Counted from the first letter of the stretch, positions 1 to 9,927 are shown. The stretch: 64,000 nucleotides of DNA from Paenibacillus baekrokdamisoli (GCF_003945345.1 NZ_AP019308.1:744001-808000), one strand, 5' to 3'. Notes: generated from the letters alone by a model not told the origin. Numbers and translations: made by a program.

Positions 1-359
<359 letters not shown>

Positions 360-467
360 TCACTTCATTAGCGAAAAATACACGCTTGAGTTTCTCTATT
401 GTAGCATAGTTTGAACAAAATTTTTATGAAAAAGACAAGCTTTTTCACCATAATCGTCGACAATATG

Positions 468-496
468 TTAACATAGATATGATATGGGAATACAAT
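468..496 (+). promoter_or_regulatory. sigma-A promoter of cymR
   Basis: TTAACA at 468-473 and TACAAT at 491-496 are separated by exactly 17 bases, giving a start near 503, about 65 bases before the cymR start codon. Seen in sequence; function inferred. Confidence 0.55.
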
Positions 497-567
497 GATT
501 TAGATGCTTGACCGCAAGTCACAACTCTTAAATGAGATTTAGTTTCTTTGGAGAAGAGGTGTCCGAG

Positions 568-987
568 TTGAAAATATCAACCAAAGGCCGTTACGGCTTG
601 ACAATTATGATGGAATTAGCAGTTAAATTTGGCGAAGGACCTACATCGCTGAAAAGTATTGCAGAACGTAATCAATTATCGGAGCACTATTTAGAACAGC
701 TGATAGCGCCTTTGCGTAATGCGGGTCTTGTGAAAAGTGTTCGCGGTGCATACGGTGGATATATTCTTTCACATGAACCCGAGACGATTACAGCAGGGGA
801 TGTCATTCGTATTCTCGAAGGGCCAATTTCGCCTGTCGACTTTACCGAAGAGGATGACCCGGCCAAACGCAACCTATGGCTGAGGATTCGTGATAGCATT
901 GCAAGCGTACTGGATTCGACGACGTTAGCTGATCTTGTCTCTTACAAAGAAGAGGGTCAATTAGACTCTTACATGTTCTATATCTAA
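568..987 (+). CDS. cymR: Rrf2-family cysteine metabolism repressor CymR
   Basis: A 139-residue Rrf2-type winged-helix regulator that in B. subtilis represses cysteine and sulfur-uptake genes in complex with CysK. The N-terminus KISTKGRYGLTIMMELA, the recognition region SEHYLEQLIAPLRNAGLVKS and the C-terminus ending MFYI match CymR closely. It lacks the Cys triad of the iron-sulfur Rrf2 members IscR and NsrR, as expected for CymR. The frame is open from an ATG at 532, but the TTG at 568 is chosen because GAGAAGAGGTG lies just before it and the known proteins begin MKISTKGRYG. The desulfurase follows 53 bases downstream, probably co-transcribed. Confidence 0.93.
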   Translation: MKISTKGRYGLTIMMELAVKFGEGPTSLKSIAERNQLSEHYLEQLIAPLRNAGLVKSVRGAYGGYILSHEPETITAGDVIRILEGPISPVDFTEEDDPAKRNLWLRIRDSIASVLDSTTLADLVSYKEEGQLDSYMFYI

Positions 988-1040
988 GCCGAATCCATAT
1001 TCGTTAGTATGGATTTATGAATGAATAAGGATGATTAATC

Positions 1041-2195
1041 ATGACAAACAACTATTTTGATCATGCGGCTTCTGCGCCGATGCATCCAGATGTGGCAAAG
1101 GCAATGATGGATGTTCTCACCAAAACGGTTGGCAATGCTTCCAGCGTTCATCGTTTTGGTCGCGAAGCTCGCCAGCTTATTAATCAAGCTCGAGACAGTA
1201 TTGCAGCTGGAATTGGCTGCAGCTCCTCTGAGCTTATATTTACATCAGGCGGAACAGAAAGCGACAATGCTGCTATAGTTGGTATTGCCAAAGCATGCCG
1301 TAAGCGAGGTAAAACTCACATTATTACATCCGCGGTTGAACATCACGCCGTCCTTCATACATGCGAAGCACTTGAGCGGGAAGGCTTCAGGCTAACCGTA
1401 CTTCCGGTAGATGAGTTTGGTCGAGTAACTCCCGCCGATGTGGAAGCTGCCATTAGACCTGATACCGCACTAATCAGCATCATGTACGCCAACAATGAGA
1501 CCGGAACGATACAACCGATTGAAGAGATCGGTTGTATCGCCCGGTCTAATGCTGTCTTTTTTCATGTTGACGCGGTTCAGGCTCTTGGATTGCTTCCTAT
1601 CGATTTACGATCGCTGCCAGTTGATTTGATGAGTTTCTCCGCGCACAAAATAAACGGACCTCAAGGTGTAGGCGCACTATACATTAAAAAGCAGATTCCG
1701 TTTGAGCCTTTGCTATACGGGGGTCAACAAGAGCGTAAACGTCGTGCTGGAACTGAAAATGTGGCTGGAATCATTGGATTTGCCAAAGCGTTTGAACTTT
1801 CTGTGAATTTCATGCCAGAACGGAAACTTTTCTTGGATAAGCTTCGTTATACATGGATAGATAGGTTGCAACAATTAGTCGGTGCTGAAGACCTAATCTT
1901 GAATGGGCATAAGGCGGAAAGACTTCCTCACATTGTGAACCTTAGCTTTATTGGCGTGGATACTGAGACGCTGTTAATGAATCTTGATCTGGAAGGTATA
2001 GCGGCTTCCAGCGGGTCAGCCTGTACAGCAGGTGCCCTTGAACCCTCTCATGTGCTGCGTGCTATGGGAATATCTCAAGAACGAATCTCATCCGCTGTTC
2101 GTTTTAGCTTTGGTTTGGGGAATACTATGGAGGAGATCGAACAAGCGGCAAAAAAAGTTGCAACTTTTATAAACCGTGTTCGTAATAATTCCTAG
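1041..2195 (+). CDS. iscS: Cysteine desulfurase (IscS/NifS family, YrvO-like)
   Basis: Pyridoxal phosphate enzyme that releases sulfur from cysteine as a persulfide for tRNA thiolation and other thio-cofactors. Its 384 residues are the usual length. The N-terminus NYFDHAASAPMHP, the PLP lysine K203 in SFSAHKINGPQG, the histidine of SAVEHHAV and the mobile persulfide cysteine in SSGSACTAGALEPSHVLRAM are all present. In Bacillales this paralogue, YrvO, feeds MnmA, and mnmA is encoded two genes away on the other strand. Located downstream of cymR and 15 bases before a PRC-barrel gene; probably one operon. Confidence 0.93.
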   Translation: MTNNYFDHAASAPMHPDVAKAMMDVLTKTVGNASSVHRFGREARQLINQARDSIAAGIGCSSSELIFTSGGTESDNAAIVGIAKACRKRGKTHIITSAVEHHAVLHTCEALEREGFRLTVLPVDEFGRVTPADVEAAIRPDTALISIMYANNETGTIQPIEEIGCIARSNAVFFHVDAVQALGLLPIDLRSLPVDLMSFSAHKINGPQGVGALYIKKQIPFEPLLYGGQQERKRRAGTENVAGIIGFAKAFELSVNFMPERKLFLDKLRYTWIDRLQQLVGAEDLILNGHKAERLPHIVNLSFIGVDTETLLMNLDLEGIAASSGSACTAGALEPSHVLRAMGISQERISSAVRFSFGLGNTMEEIEQAAKKVATFINRVRNNS

Positions 2196-2210
2196 GAGGA
2201 CATCCTACCA

Positions 2211-2759
2211 GTGATAAGACTCCAGCAGGTGATTGGACTTCCTGTGATTGAAATGAGTGCCGGCAAACATGTCGGACATGTTAAAGATGCTTGGTTTGAC
2301 GAACATTGGCAGCTGGACGGTATTGTATTGGATGCCGGCAGACGGTTTCTAACAGCAATGAAAGCAGTCCTTTGGAGTGACGTGCTCATTTGCGGGGACG
2401 ACGCGGTTCTCATTATGAATGAAGCCTCGATTCGTAGGACAAAGATAGCCGAAGTACAGCGTTCTTTTCAAACCGGGACCATACGATTGAAGGATTTACC
2501 CATCGTAACGGAGCATGGTGAACAACTTGGCCGCGTGTCAGATGTTTATTTTGACGATTTACAGGGTACACAAATAGTAGGTTATGAATTGACAGATGGT
2601 TTTATAGCGGATTTGATGGAAGGACGCAAATGGCTTCCTGTTCCGCTCAATACCGATGATGTCATGCTTGGAGAAGATGCGATAATTGTTCCGGCCGGCA
2701 GTGAAGCACGTTTGGAACCAGTCGCCGCTTCTGATTCGGATATAGGGAGAAATGTATAA
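2211..2759 (+). CDS. PRC-barrel domain protein (two PRC barrels)
   Basis: The 182-residue protein has two consecutive PRC-barrel modules, roughly residues 1-80 and 85-165. They are recognisable by the paired patterns IGLPVIEMSAGKHVGHVKDAWFD and LKDLPIVTEHGEQLGRVSDVYFD. PRC barrels are small beta modules found in RimM, in photosynthetic reaction centres and in uncharacterised Bacillales proteins. The GTG start follows CTAGGAGGA at 2192-2199. The stop overlaps the ATG of the next gene by one base (TAATG), so the two are translationally coupled. The cellular role is unknown. Confidence 0.8.
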   Translation: MIRLQQVIGLPVIEMSAGKHVGHVKDAWFDEHWQLDGIVLDAGRRFLTAMKAVLWSDVLICGDDAVLIMNEASIRRTKIAEVQRSFQTGTIRLKDLPIVTEHGEQLGRVSDVYFDDLQGTQIVGYELTDGFIADLMEGRKWLPVPLNTDDVMLGEDAIIVPAGSEARLEPVAASDSDIGRNV

Positions 2760-2953
2760 TGAAATGCCCAAATTGTAATTCGAAGGATATTGGAAAAATC
2801 GGATCCCACCAGTACTATTGTTGGGGCTGCTTCATTGAACTTACTGTGAATGGAGAAAAGATGTCTGTCTATCAAGTGGAAGAAGACGGCACTTTAAGCT
2901 CACTTGATGATTTGTTCTTTGAGGATGAAATGCCTCAGATTCATGCAAACTAA
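2759..2953 (+). CDS. Small zinc-ribbon protein, function unknown
   Basis: A 64-residue acidic protein with an N-terminal CPNC knuckle (residues 3-6) and a second CWGC knuckle (near 21-24), the two halves of a zinc ribbon. The tail is acidic and lacks recognisable motifs. It overlaps the PRC-barrel stop codon and is followed by two hairpin terminators, so it ends the operon. Similar short proteins sit at this place in Paenibacillus genomes as far as I recall; no function is known to me. Confidence 0.75.
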   Translation: MKCPNCNSKDIGKIGSHQYYCWGCFIELTVNGEKMSVYQVEEDGTLSSLDDLFFEDEMPQIHAN

Positions 2954-2963
2954 TCAAAAGTAA

Positions 2964-3002
2964 AAAACGTTGCTATTCCATAAAGGAGAAGCAGCGTTTT
3001 TT
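2964..3002 (+). terminator. Intrinsic terminator after the zinc-ribbon gene
   Basis: Left arm AAAACGTTGCT (2964-2974) pairs with AGCAGCGTTTT (2990-3000) with one weak pair, followed by T residues. Confidence 0.65.
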
Positions 3003-3013
3003 ATATTGAAGGG

Positions 3014-3045
3014 GACGATTAAGCATTCGCGTAATCGTCTTTTTT
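3014..3045 (+). terminator. Second intrinsic terminator
   Basis: GACGATTA (3014-3021) and TAATCGTC (3032-3039) form a perfect 8-bp stem with a 10-base loop, followed by six T. It lies directly behind the previous hairpin, so transcription of the cymR operon is doubly stopped. Confidence 0.75.
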
Positions 3046-3194
3046 GTTGTGAGCCAATCGTTTAGGAACACTTGTTGTAGGGATGATTTGCCCTACTTGT
3101 ACATATACTGAAACAAATGAAGAGCCGGACGACCTGTCTAATGACATTAGGGGGATGTATCGGACAAGAATCTGCGGGATTAGGGGGAAAAGCC

Positions 3195-4265
3195 GTGGAA
3201 CGGTTTACCAAAAGTCGATTGTTTGCTTGGCTGATCTATCTAATTCTTGGACTCATTTCTATGTACCTGCTGCTTTTGCTTAAGCCAGTAATCGTTCAAA
3301 TTTATATATTTCTACGCTCAGTGTTTGCTCCTTTTCTCATTGCCATGATTATTTCGTATGTCCTCAATCCAATCGTTAGCTTATTGAATGACAGAAAGGT
3401 ACCTCGGACGATAGCTGTTCTGCTTATCTACGCTGTGTTCTGTGCATCTCTGACTGTTATACTCATGAATGCGATTCCAATGTTCCTTGAACAGCTGGAT
3501 GAGCTTAACCGACATATGCCGGATTTCACAATGAAGGCGCAGAGCATCGTGAACGATCTGAACAATTCCTCTTTCTTGCCTGAGAGTATTCGCGAGGGGA
3601 TCAATAAGTCGCTGTATAAACTGGAGAAGCAAGCATCGGAATCGATATTTGATTTTATTAATAATATTGGAGCGATGATTAATTTTGTGTTTATCGCATT
3701 CATCATCCCTTTTCTGGCTTTTTACATTTTGAAGGACTTTGAAGTGTTCGAACGTACACTATTGACTTACGTACCGAAATCGCATCGCAAGCATGCGGTT
3801 CGCCTGCTTAAGGATGTTGATCATGCTCTGGGCAGCTACATTCGAGGACAATTCCTAGTATGTCTAATCGTCGGGATACTTGCTTATATCGGTTACGTGA
3901 TTATTGGGATGCCATATCCACTTTTATTGGCAAGTGTCGTAGCAGTTACGAACATCATTCCATACCTTGGCCCTTTCTTTGGTGCAGCACCTGCGCTTGT
4001 GATGGCCACTACGATTTCGTTCAAAATGATGCTAATGGTTGTCATTGTAAACACAGCGTGTCAGATTCTTGAGAGCAACGTTATCTCCCCTCAGGTCGTA
4101 GGGCGGACGCTGCATATGCATCCCCTTTCGATCATCTTTGCCCTTTTAGTGGGGGGCGAGATTGCGGGCATTGTGGGCATGATTTTGGCGGTGCCGATAT
4201 TTGCCGCTGTCAAAGTCATCATCCAGCATGTGTTCGCTTATTATGTTAGAAGAAAGACCATTTGA
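3195..4265 (+). CDS. AI-2E family transporter (YrrI-like permease)
   Basis: Integral membrane protein of the AI-2E (TqsA/YdiK/YrrI) superfamily, 356 residues from the GTG. About eight membrane segments are visible, including a pair near residues 15-65 and a C-terminal cluster from residue 190. Family landmarks are the conserved DVDHALGSYIRGQFLVCLIVG stretch, YPLLLASVVAVTNIIPYLGPFFGA, and PQVVGRTLHMHPLSIIFALLVGG. The frame extends to 3117, but the GTG at 3195 has TAGGGGGA seven bases ahead and the upstream residues are unconvincing. In Bacillus this gene also precedes alaS. The substrate is unknown; sodium/proton antiport has been shown for some members. Confidence 0.85.
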   Translation: MERFTKSRLFAWLIYLILGLISMYLLLLLKPVIVQIYIFLRSVFAPFLIAMIISYVLNPIVSLLNDRKVPRTIAVLLIYAVFCASLTVILMNAIPMFLEQLDELNRHMPDFTMKAQSIVNDLNNSSFLPESIREGINKSLYKLEKQASESIFDFINNIGAMINFVFIAFIIPFLAFYILKDFEVFERTLLTYVPKSHRKHAVRLLKDVDHALGSYIRGQFLVCLIVGILAYIGYVIIGMPYPLLLASVVAVTNIIPYLGPFFGAAPALVMATTISFKMMLMVVIVNTACQILESNVISPQVVGRTLHMHPLSIIFALLVGGEIAGIVGMILAVPIFAAVKVIIQHVFAYYVRRKTI

Positions 4266-4291
4266 CATTGCCCTATAGGTGTAGATATACT
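4262..4291 (+). promoter_or_regulatory. sigma-A promoter of the alaS operon
   Basis: TTGACA (4262-4267) and TATACT (4286-4291) with an 18-base spacer. The -35 element overlaps the stop codon of the upstream permease gene. Predicted start near 4298. Confidence 0.7.
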
Positions 4292-4297
4292 GATGAT

Positions 4298-4605
4298 AAT
4301 TATTTCAATTGCATGACATAAATCGTGGATGAAACTGAAGTACGGCATAGCCCTCCAGATCAGAGAAGGAATTTCTTCGTGGTGGTCCATACTATCACGT
4401 TGGCTGAGAAAATTCTTATGGTGAAGAATGCTCGGAAGCTAGTTTCGGAGTGTGAATTAAATTCATCGGTGAGGCCCGTTAGAGCCTGTTTGAGGAGATT
4501 GCCAATGGGGGAGAAGGCGAAGTTATACAACAGCCTATTCCAACTATGCAATAACCAGGGTGGTACCGCGAATGATTCGTCCCTGTTTTTAGGGGCGTTT
4601 TTTTT
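4298..4605 (+). promoter_or_regulatory. T-box leader (tRNA-Ala sensing) upstream of alaS
   Basis: The conserved T-box AGGGTGGTACCGCG is at 4556-4569; its bulge TGGT (4561-4564) is complementary to the ACCA end of uncharged tRNA-Ala. The rho-independent terminator that competes with the antiterminator follows at 4578-4605. Upstream, GAAGTAC near 4336 resembles the AGTA motif of the specifier domain, and GCT at 4403-4405 is a candidate alanine specifier codon; that last assignment is tentative because I could not fold stem I by eye. Low charged tRNA-Ala would allow readthrough into alaS. An open frame across this leader is not a gene. Confidence 0.88.
4578..4605 (+). terminator. T-box terminator hairpin
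   Basis: CGTCCCT (4578-4584) pairs with AGGGGCG (4591-4597, one G-T pair), followed by eight T. This is the OFF structure of the alaS T-box. Confidence 0.8.
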
Positions 4606-4635
4606 ATTTTTTCAACTAATGGAGGTTTGAACCCT

Positions 4636-7272
4636 ATGAAAGCAAGTGAAATCCGTTCCAAGTGGCTTACCTTTTTCGAAAGTAAAGGTCACATTATTGA
4701 ACCAAGTGCTTCTCTTGTACCTCACAACGATCCTTCGCTGCTATGGATTAATGCTGGGATGGCACCGCTTAAGGCTTACTTTGACGGCCGAGTGAAGCCT
4801 GAGAATCCGCGTATTGCTAACTCCCAGAAATGCATTCGTACGAATGATATCGAGAATGTAGGTAAGACTCGGCGCCATCATACCTTCTTTGAAATGCTCG
4901 GTAACTTTTCTATAGGCGATTATTTTAAAGAAGAAATTATTACATGGGCATGGGAATTCATGACAGATCCGAAGTGGATTGGCTTTGATCCGAACCGTCT
5001 ATCTGTCACTGTATACCCAGAAGACGAAGAGGCATACCGTTTTTGGAATGAGAAGATCGGTCTCCCAGCAGAGCGAATTTATAAGCTTGAAGAGAATTTC
5101 TGGGATATCGGCGAAGGCCCTTGTGGACCGTGTACAGAGATATTTTATGATCGTGGAGACAAATATGGTGACCTGAGCGATCCTGAATGTTGGCCTGGCG
5201 GAGAAAATGAACGGTTCCTTGAAGTATGGAACCTGGTGTTTTCGCAATATAATCATAATAAAGACGGAAGCTACACGCCGCTGCCTAATAAAAACATTGA
5301 TACAGGTGCCGGACTTGAGCGGTTTGCCTCCATTTTGCAGGATGTGGATTCGAACTTCGACACGGATCTATTTCAGCCGCTCATCTTGCAAACGAGTGAG
5401 ATAACCGGTTTTAAGTATCATGTTAACGAGGAGCATGATATTGCTTTCAAAGTTATCGCTGACCATATACGTACGGTGGCATTCGCGGTAGGTGATGGTG
5501 TAATGCCTTCAAATGAAGGCAGAGGCTATGTCATCCGTCGTCTACTGAGACGTGCAGTGCGTTATGGAAAAACGCTTGGTATAGATCGTCCTTTCCTTCA
5601 TGAGCTGGTTAAGGTAGTTGGCGATATTATGGGCGGTTACTATCCAGAAGTGGTAGAGAAACGCGAATTCATCGAGAAAGTTATTCGGACCGAAGAGGAA
5701 CGTTTCCATGAGACGCTGTCAGATGGACTTGCACTGCTTGCTGATCTCGTTACGGGAGCTCGTTCGGCAGGTCAGCTGCAAATAAGTGGGCAAGATGCTT
5801 TCAAGCTGTATGATACATTTGGTTTCCCGTTCGACCTTACAGAGGACTATGCTTCAGAGCATGGGATGACAGTGGATCGCCCTGGCTTTGATTCAGCCAT
5901 GGAAGAGCAGCGTGAGCGGGCTCGTGCAGCTCGTCAGGATACGGGCAGTATGAATGTGCAGGGCGGAGCGCTTGCTGATTTTACAACGAAGTCAGCATTC
6001 ATCGGTTATGAAGATTTGGTTACCGAAGGCGCATCAATAATTGCCATCATAGATGGGGATGCTCTTGTAGATACGGCAGCTGAAGGAAGCAAGCTTCTGA
6101 TTGTCCTAGACCGTACTCCATTCTATGCTGAAAGTGGTGGACAAGTCGGGGATAGTGGTATTATTACAGGTCAGGGATTCACATTATCTGTAGAAAATGT
6201 GACAAAAGCTCCTCATGGTCAACCTGTGCATCATGCGACTGTGACAAGTGGAACTGTACATGTGGGTGATCTTGTACAAGCCGCCGTAACGACGCAAACT
6301 CGGGAAGATACGATCAAGAATCACACGGCAACGCATTTGCTTCATCGTGCGCTTAAAGATGTCCTCGGTGAACATGTTAACCAGGCGGGTTCATTGGTAG
6401 AACCGGATCGATTGCGGTTTGACTTCTCCCATTTCGGAAGTATCAGTGCTGAAGAGTTGGTGGATATTGAACGCCGGGTGAACGAGCAGATTTGGCGAGG
6501 TACGCAGCTCACTATCGGGTACAAATCACTAGCTGAAGCTAAAGCAATGGGAGCTATGGCGTTATTCGGCGAGAAGTACGGTGATATCGTGCGCGTTGTA
6601 CAAGTAGGTGATTACAGTCTAGAGCTCTGTGGGGGCTGTCATGTTACGAATACAGCTCAAATCGGTCTCTTTAAGCTAATAGGTGAAAGTGGGATCGGCT
6701 CAGGAGTTCGCCGAATTGAAGCCGTTACGGGGCGCAATGCTTATCTTTATATGGAGGGTCAGCTGGAGCTCCTCAAACAGGCTGCAGCTCTGTTGAAAGC
6801 AAATGTGAGTGACGTTCCTAAGCGAATTGAGTCGCTATATCAGCAGGTGAAGGATCTGGGGCGTGAGAATGAATCGCTTCAAGGCAAGCTGAGCCGTATT
6901 GAGGCAGGCTCGCTGGAATCACAAGCCAAGACGATCAATGGTATTACCGTTTTATCCGCAGAGGTTCAAGCACCGAATATGGATGCTTTACGTGGGATCG
7001 TAGATGAGTTGAAAGCTAAGCTAACAGATGCAATTATTGTGCTTGGAGCTGTTGCTGAGGATAAAGTTAATCTTGTAGTTGCTGTATCTCCTGGGCTTGT
7101 TAAGCAAGGTTTCAATGCCGGAAAAATCATCAAAGAAGCGGCAGCTGCTTGCGGTGGTGGAGGCGGAGGTCGTCCTGATATGGCTCAAGCAGGAGGCAAG
7201 GATCCTGCCAAATTGAAGGAAGCTCTGCAAATTGCCGAAATGCTGGTTCTAACACAGGCAAATGTGATATGA
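4636..7272 (+). CDS. alaS: Alanine--tRNA ligase
   Basis: Class II synthetase charging tRNA-Ala, 878 residues, the normal bacterial length. Catalytic domain from the start ([42 protein letters not shown]), editing domain with the zinc ligands [11 protein letters not shown] and CGGCHV, then a C-terminal coiled coil and a glycine-rich C-Ala domain ([16 protein letters not shown]). The ATG at 4636 lies 10 bases after GGAGG; an upstream in-frame TTG at 4627 is too close to that site. Expression is controlled by the T-box in front. First gene of the operon leading to ireB and ruvX. Confidence 0.98.
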   Translation: MKASEIRSKWLTFFESKGHIIEPSASLVPHNDPSLLWINAGMAPLKAYFDGRVKPENPRIANSQKCIRTNDIENVGKTRRHHTFFEMLGNFSIGDYFKEEIITWAWEFMTDPKWIGFDPNRLSVTVYPEDEEAYRFWNEKIGLPAERIYKLEENFWDIGEGPCGPCTEIFYDRGDKYGDLSDPECWPGGENERFLEVWNLVFSQYNHNKDGSYTPLPNKNIDTGAGLERFASILQDVDSNFDTDLFQPLILQTSEITGFKYHVNEEHDIAFKVIADHIRTVAFAVGDGVMPSNEGRGYVIRRLLRRAVRYGKTLGIDRPFLHELVKVVGDIMGGYYPEVVEKREFIEKVIRTEEERFHETLSDGLALLADLVTGARSAGQLQISGQDAFKLYDTFGFPFDLTEDYASEHGMTVDRPGFDSAMEEQRERARAARQDTGSMNVQGGALADFTTKSAFIGYEDLVTEGASIIAIIDGDALVDTAAEGSKLLIVLDRTPFYAESGGQVGDSGIITGQGFTLSVENVTKAPHGQPVHHATVTSGTVHVGDLVQAAVTTQTREDTIKNHTATHLLHRALKDVLGEHVNQAGSLVEPDRLRFDFSHFGSISAEELVDIERRVNEQIWRGTQLTIGYKSLAEAKAMGAMALFGEKYGDIVRVVQVGDYSLELCGGCHVTNTAQIGLFKLIGESGIGSGVRRIEAVTGRNAYLYMEGQLELLKQAAALLKANVSDVPKRIESLYQQVKDLGRENESLQGKLSRIEAGSLESQAKTINGITVLSAEVQAPNMDALRGIVDELKAKLTDAIIVLGAVAEDKVNLVVAVSPGLVKQGFNAGKIIKEAAAACGGGGGGRPDMAQAGGKDPAKLKEALQIAEMLVLTQANVI

Positions 7273-7321
7273 TACAGGTATATTAAGGCTGTTAAACGGC
7301 TTGGAAAGTGAGGTGCTGGCG

Positions 7322-7585
7322 ATGAATTCCATGGATAAGACAATGAAGTTTGACGTGAAGGCGGAAGGAGTGGAAACTTCTTCGAGAGAAATTATGTTAT
7401 CAGTCTATGATGCATTGCTCGAGAAAGATTACAATCCGATCAACCAGATTGTTGGCTATTTGTTGTCGGGAGATCCCGCGTACATTCCACGGCACAACAA
7501 CGCCAGAAGTTTAATTCGCAGAAAGGAACGAGACGAGTTGATTGAAGAGCTCGTACGCTCCTATTTAAGTCAGCACCGCAACTAA
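7322..7585 (+). CDS. ireB: IreB family regulatory phosphoprotein (UPF0297, YrzL)
   Basis: An 87-residue protein matching the UPF0297 family: MDKTMKF at the N-terminus, [20 protein letters not shown] in the middle and [14 protein letters not shown] at the end. In Enterococcus, IreB is phosphorylated by the PASTA kinase IreK and affects cephalosporin resistance. Invariant position between alaS and ruvX supports the call. The frame extends to 7301, but the ATG at 7322 gives the family N-terminus and has GTGAGGTG in front. Confidence 0.93.
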   Translation: MNSMDKTMKFDVKAEGVETSSREIMLSVYDALLEKDYNPINQIVGYLLSGDPAYIPRHNNARSLIRRKERDELIEELVRSYLSQHRN

Positions 7586-7612
7586 ACCTTTGAGAAATGA
7601 GGCCGCCTTACA

Positions 7613-8029
7613 ATGCGTCTTATGGGATTGGATTACGGTGACCGTAGAATCGGTGTAGCCGTCAGCGACGCGTTTGGCTGGACCGCGCAAGGGCTTGGAA
7701 TCGTGGAGAAACGACGCGATAACAGCGAGGTTGAAGCGATTGAAAAGCTGGTTAAAGAGCATGAAGTAAGTGAAATTGTAGTCGGTTTACCGAAGAACAT
7801 GAATGGCACCATCGGTCCGCGTGGCGAAATTTGCATCGCATTCGCACAAAATTTGCAGCAAAAACTTAATGTACCCGTACACCTTTGGGACGAACGGCTA
7901 ACGACCGTTGCCGCTGAGCGAACGCTTATAGAGGCAGACGTTAGCCGTAAGAAGCGAAAGTTAGTGGTGGACAAAATGGCGGCAGCGCTCATTTTGCAAA
8001 ATTATCTCGATTCTAAAACGAAAAGGTGA
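7613..8029 (+). CDS. ruvX: Holliday junction resolvase-like RuvX/YqgF nuclease
   Basis: RNase H-fold nuclease, 138 residues. The first active-site Asp is in MGLDYGDRRIGVAVSD, the conserved VVGLPKNMNGTIGPRG follows, and the LWDERLTTVAAERTL motif and C-terminal Asp of VDKMAAALILQNYLD complete the site. Family members process the 5' end of pre-16S rRNA and have been linked to recombination; which dominates here cannot be told. The gene stop overlaps the ribosome site of the next gene. Confidence 0.93.
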   Translation: MRLMGLDYGDRRIGVAVSDAFGWTAQGLGIVEKRRDNSEVEAIEKLVKEHEVSEIVVGLPKNMNGTIGPRGEICIAFAQNLQQKLNVPVHLWDERLTTVAAERTLIEADVSRKKRKLVVDKMAAALILQNYLDSKTKR

Positions 8030-8037
8030 GGGTAACG

Positions 8038-8352
8038 ATGACAAAGGACGACATGCAGTACGAAGAGCCAGAAATCATCTACATTCCGGATGAAGACGGT
8101 AATGAAGAAGAATTCGAGGTTGTCATGAAGTTTGAAGTAGACGGCTCCGATCAGAAATATATGATGGTCGTTCCGCTTAATACCGATTCTTCAGAAGAAG
8201 AAGAGGATGAGGAAGCAGACGAGGTTTACGCTTTCCGTTATGAAGAGGAAGGCGATGATCTGAAATTGTATACGATTGAAAATGAAGAAGAGTGGAATAT
8301 GGTTGAAGAGACATTCAATACCCTTCTTGCGGAAATCGACGAAACCGAGTAA
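8038..8352 (+). CDS. yrzB: DUF1292 family acidic protein (YrzB)
   Basis: A 104-residue very acidic protein of the DUF1292 family; EIIYIPDEDGNEEEFEVVMKF and the ending EEWNMVEETFNTLL are typical. The ATG at 8038 has AAAGGTGAGGG in front; a GTG at 8026 overlapping the ruvX stop is a poorer start. Position in the alaS-ireB-ruvX-yrzB order is conserved in Bacillota. Function unknown. Confidence 0.88.
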   Translation: MTKDDMQYEEPEIIYIPDEDGNEEEFEVVMKFEVDGSDQKYMMVVPLNTDSSEEEEDEEADEVYAFRYEEEGDDLKLYTIENEEEWNMVEETFNTLLAEIDETE

Positions 8353-8387
8353 TGGGTTAGTCAATTGGACGAAAGGAGAGCAACAAC

Positions 8388-8687
8388 ATGTCTGAAGTAG
8401 AACGTATTTCGGTTTTGAAGCCTGTTTATGGCGCTGAGGTTGAGTTAGTCGGAGATGAAGGCGAATCAGAACCTTATCATATTATCGCCGAGTATCGTAT
8501 TGGTGATCAGGCTTATGCAGGTTTGCAGTCGGTATCCATGCGTAAGCAGGATGAAGTTGCTTTTTTCCGTGTCTTAATAAGCGAAGATACCGAACCGGAG
8601 CTTGAGTCCATTGAGGATGAAGACGAGTGGGAAACTGTAGCTGAAGCCTTTGATGATTTGATGTTTGAAGGCGAAGAACAACCCTAA
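8388..8687 (+). CDS. Second DUF1292 family protein
   Basis: A 99-residue acidic protein resembling its neighbour: AYAGLQSVSMRKQDEVAFFRV followed by ESIEDEDEWETVAEAFDDLMF, which parallels the end of YrzB. It probably arose from a tandem duplication. SD GAAAGGAGAG precedes the ATG, and a terminator follows it. Function unknown. Confidence 0.8.
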   Translation: MSEVERISVLKPVYGAEVELVGDEGESEPYHIIAEYRIGDQAYAGLQSVSMRKQDEVAFFRVLISEDTEPELESIEDEDEWETVAEAFDDLMFEGEEQP

Positions 8688-8736
8688 GCTTTGTTTGTCG
8701 GATAATTAAGTGAGATAACTGTATAGAAGTACGGTG

Positions 8737-8759
8737 GGGCGGCTCAGACCGCCCTTTTT
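8737..8759 (+). terminator. Intrinsic terminator between DUF1292 and mltG
   Basis: GGGCGG (8737-8742) and CCGCCC (8749-8754) with a 6-base loop, followed by five T. Confidence 0.75.
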
Positions 8760-8792
8760 CCGTGCTAATTTAGAAATGGAGGATGCATACGC

Positions 8793-9914
8793 TTGGATCA
8801 CTCACAGCACCAGCCGGTAGAAGGCAAGCCGGAAGACAACGTAATTCGCCCGGCAGGGCCACGGCGCGGCCGTATTACTTTATGGGTTATAGTAACCCTT
8901 TTTGGCCTAATGATTATATTTGCGGCAGGTATTGCCTTCTACATCTGGAACGGCTTAAAACCCACATCCTCGGGCGAAGTCAAACAAATCGAACTGAAAA
9001 AAGGAATGTCTCCTTTTCAGTTAGCTGAAGAGCTGGAGAATCAAGGTATTATCAGAAATGCATTTATTTTTAAATATTATTTGCGTTATAAGAATGAAGG
9101 AGCGCGTTTTCAAGCGGGCGTATATGATCTGCAGCCGGGTATGGATAAGGATGCAATTATTGCTAAATTTAACAGCGGTGAGACATTGAAGTCGGAGACG
9201 ATCCGATTCACGATACCGGAGGGCTACACAGTAGAGCAAATAGCTGACACGCTTGCCAAAGCGGGTTATGTAGATAAAGAGGCGTTCATTAAGCTTGCAG
9301 ATACAGACCGAACTTGGGGTGATGCGGAGGCAGTCCGTCTTCTGCCGAAGAAGGCTGAACTTCGTCATCGGCTTGAAGGGTATCTTTTCCCAGAGACCTA
9401 TGAATTAGAGAAAGGCAGCAAGCCAGAAGATATCATCATCCGAATGCTGCAAGAGCTTGACCATAAGCTAGAAAAACTTCCTGATAATTGGGAAGAGGCA
9501 ATGACAGAACGTAAAATGGATTTCCCTTCGATTATGACCATTGCTTCCCTTATTGAACGTGAGGCTGTTGTGGACGAGGAACGTCCAATCATTGCAGGTA
9601 TCATCTATAATCGATTGGAGAAAGGGATGCCGCTGCAAATTGATGCAACGGTACAATATTCCCTCGATAAACCAAAGGAACGGCTGTATGATAAGGATTT
9701 GAAGGTGGACAGCCCCTATAACACCTACCGGATAAAAGGTCTTCCACCCGGACCTATTGCTTCACCAAGCTTAAAGTCCATTGAAGCAGCCTTATTCCCA
9801 GAGAAAACCGATTACTTCTACTATGTAACCAAAAAGGATGGCAGTCATAAACATTTATTTGCCCAAACCTTGAAGGAACATAATCGCAATATTGAGAAAA
9901 GTAACCAAAATTAA
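8793..9914 (+). CDS. mltG: Endolytic murein transglycosylase MltG (YceG-like)
   Basis: Membrane-anchored lytic transglycosylase that cleaves nascent glycan strands and helps set their length. 373 residues: a basic cytoplasmic tail (about 1-28), one membrane helix (about 29-52), a LysM-like region, then the YceG domain. The catalytic Glu is in MTIASLIEREAVV; RLEGYLFPETYEL, QIDATVQYS and YNTYRIKGLPPGPIASPS are family signatures. The start is a TTG nine bases after GGAGGA. A terminator lies just upstream, so a separate promoter or readthrough serves the mltG-U32 genes. Confidence 0.93.
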   Translation: MDHSQHQPVEGKPEDNVIRPAGPRRGRITLWVIVTLFGLMIIFAAGIAFYIWNGLKPTSSGEVKQIELKKGMSPFQLAEELENQGIIRNAFIFKYYLRYKNEGARFQAGVYDLQPGMDKDAIIAKFNSGETLKSETIRFTIPEGYTVEQIADTLAKAGYVDKEAFIKLADTDRTWGDAEAVRLLPKKAELRHRLEGYLFPETYELEKGSKPEDIIIRMLQELDHKLEKLPDNWEEAMTERKMDFPSIMTIASLIEREAVVDEERPIIAGIIYNRLEKGMPLQIDATVQYSLDKPKERLYDKDLKVDSPYNTYRIKGLPPGPIASPSLKSIEAALFPEKTDYFYYVTKKDGSHKHLFAQTLKEHNRNIEKSNQN

Positions 9915-9927
9915 GGAGGCGTAAGCG

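Noticed and set aside
4325..4630. 101-codon open frame before alaS
   Set aside because: It lies inside the T-box leader, crosses its terminator and has no ribosome site.
8783..9028. 81-codon frame overlapping the mltG start
   Set aside because: Shadow of mltG in another frame; mltG has the better start signals and clear homology.
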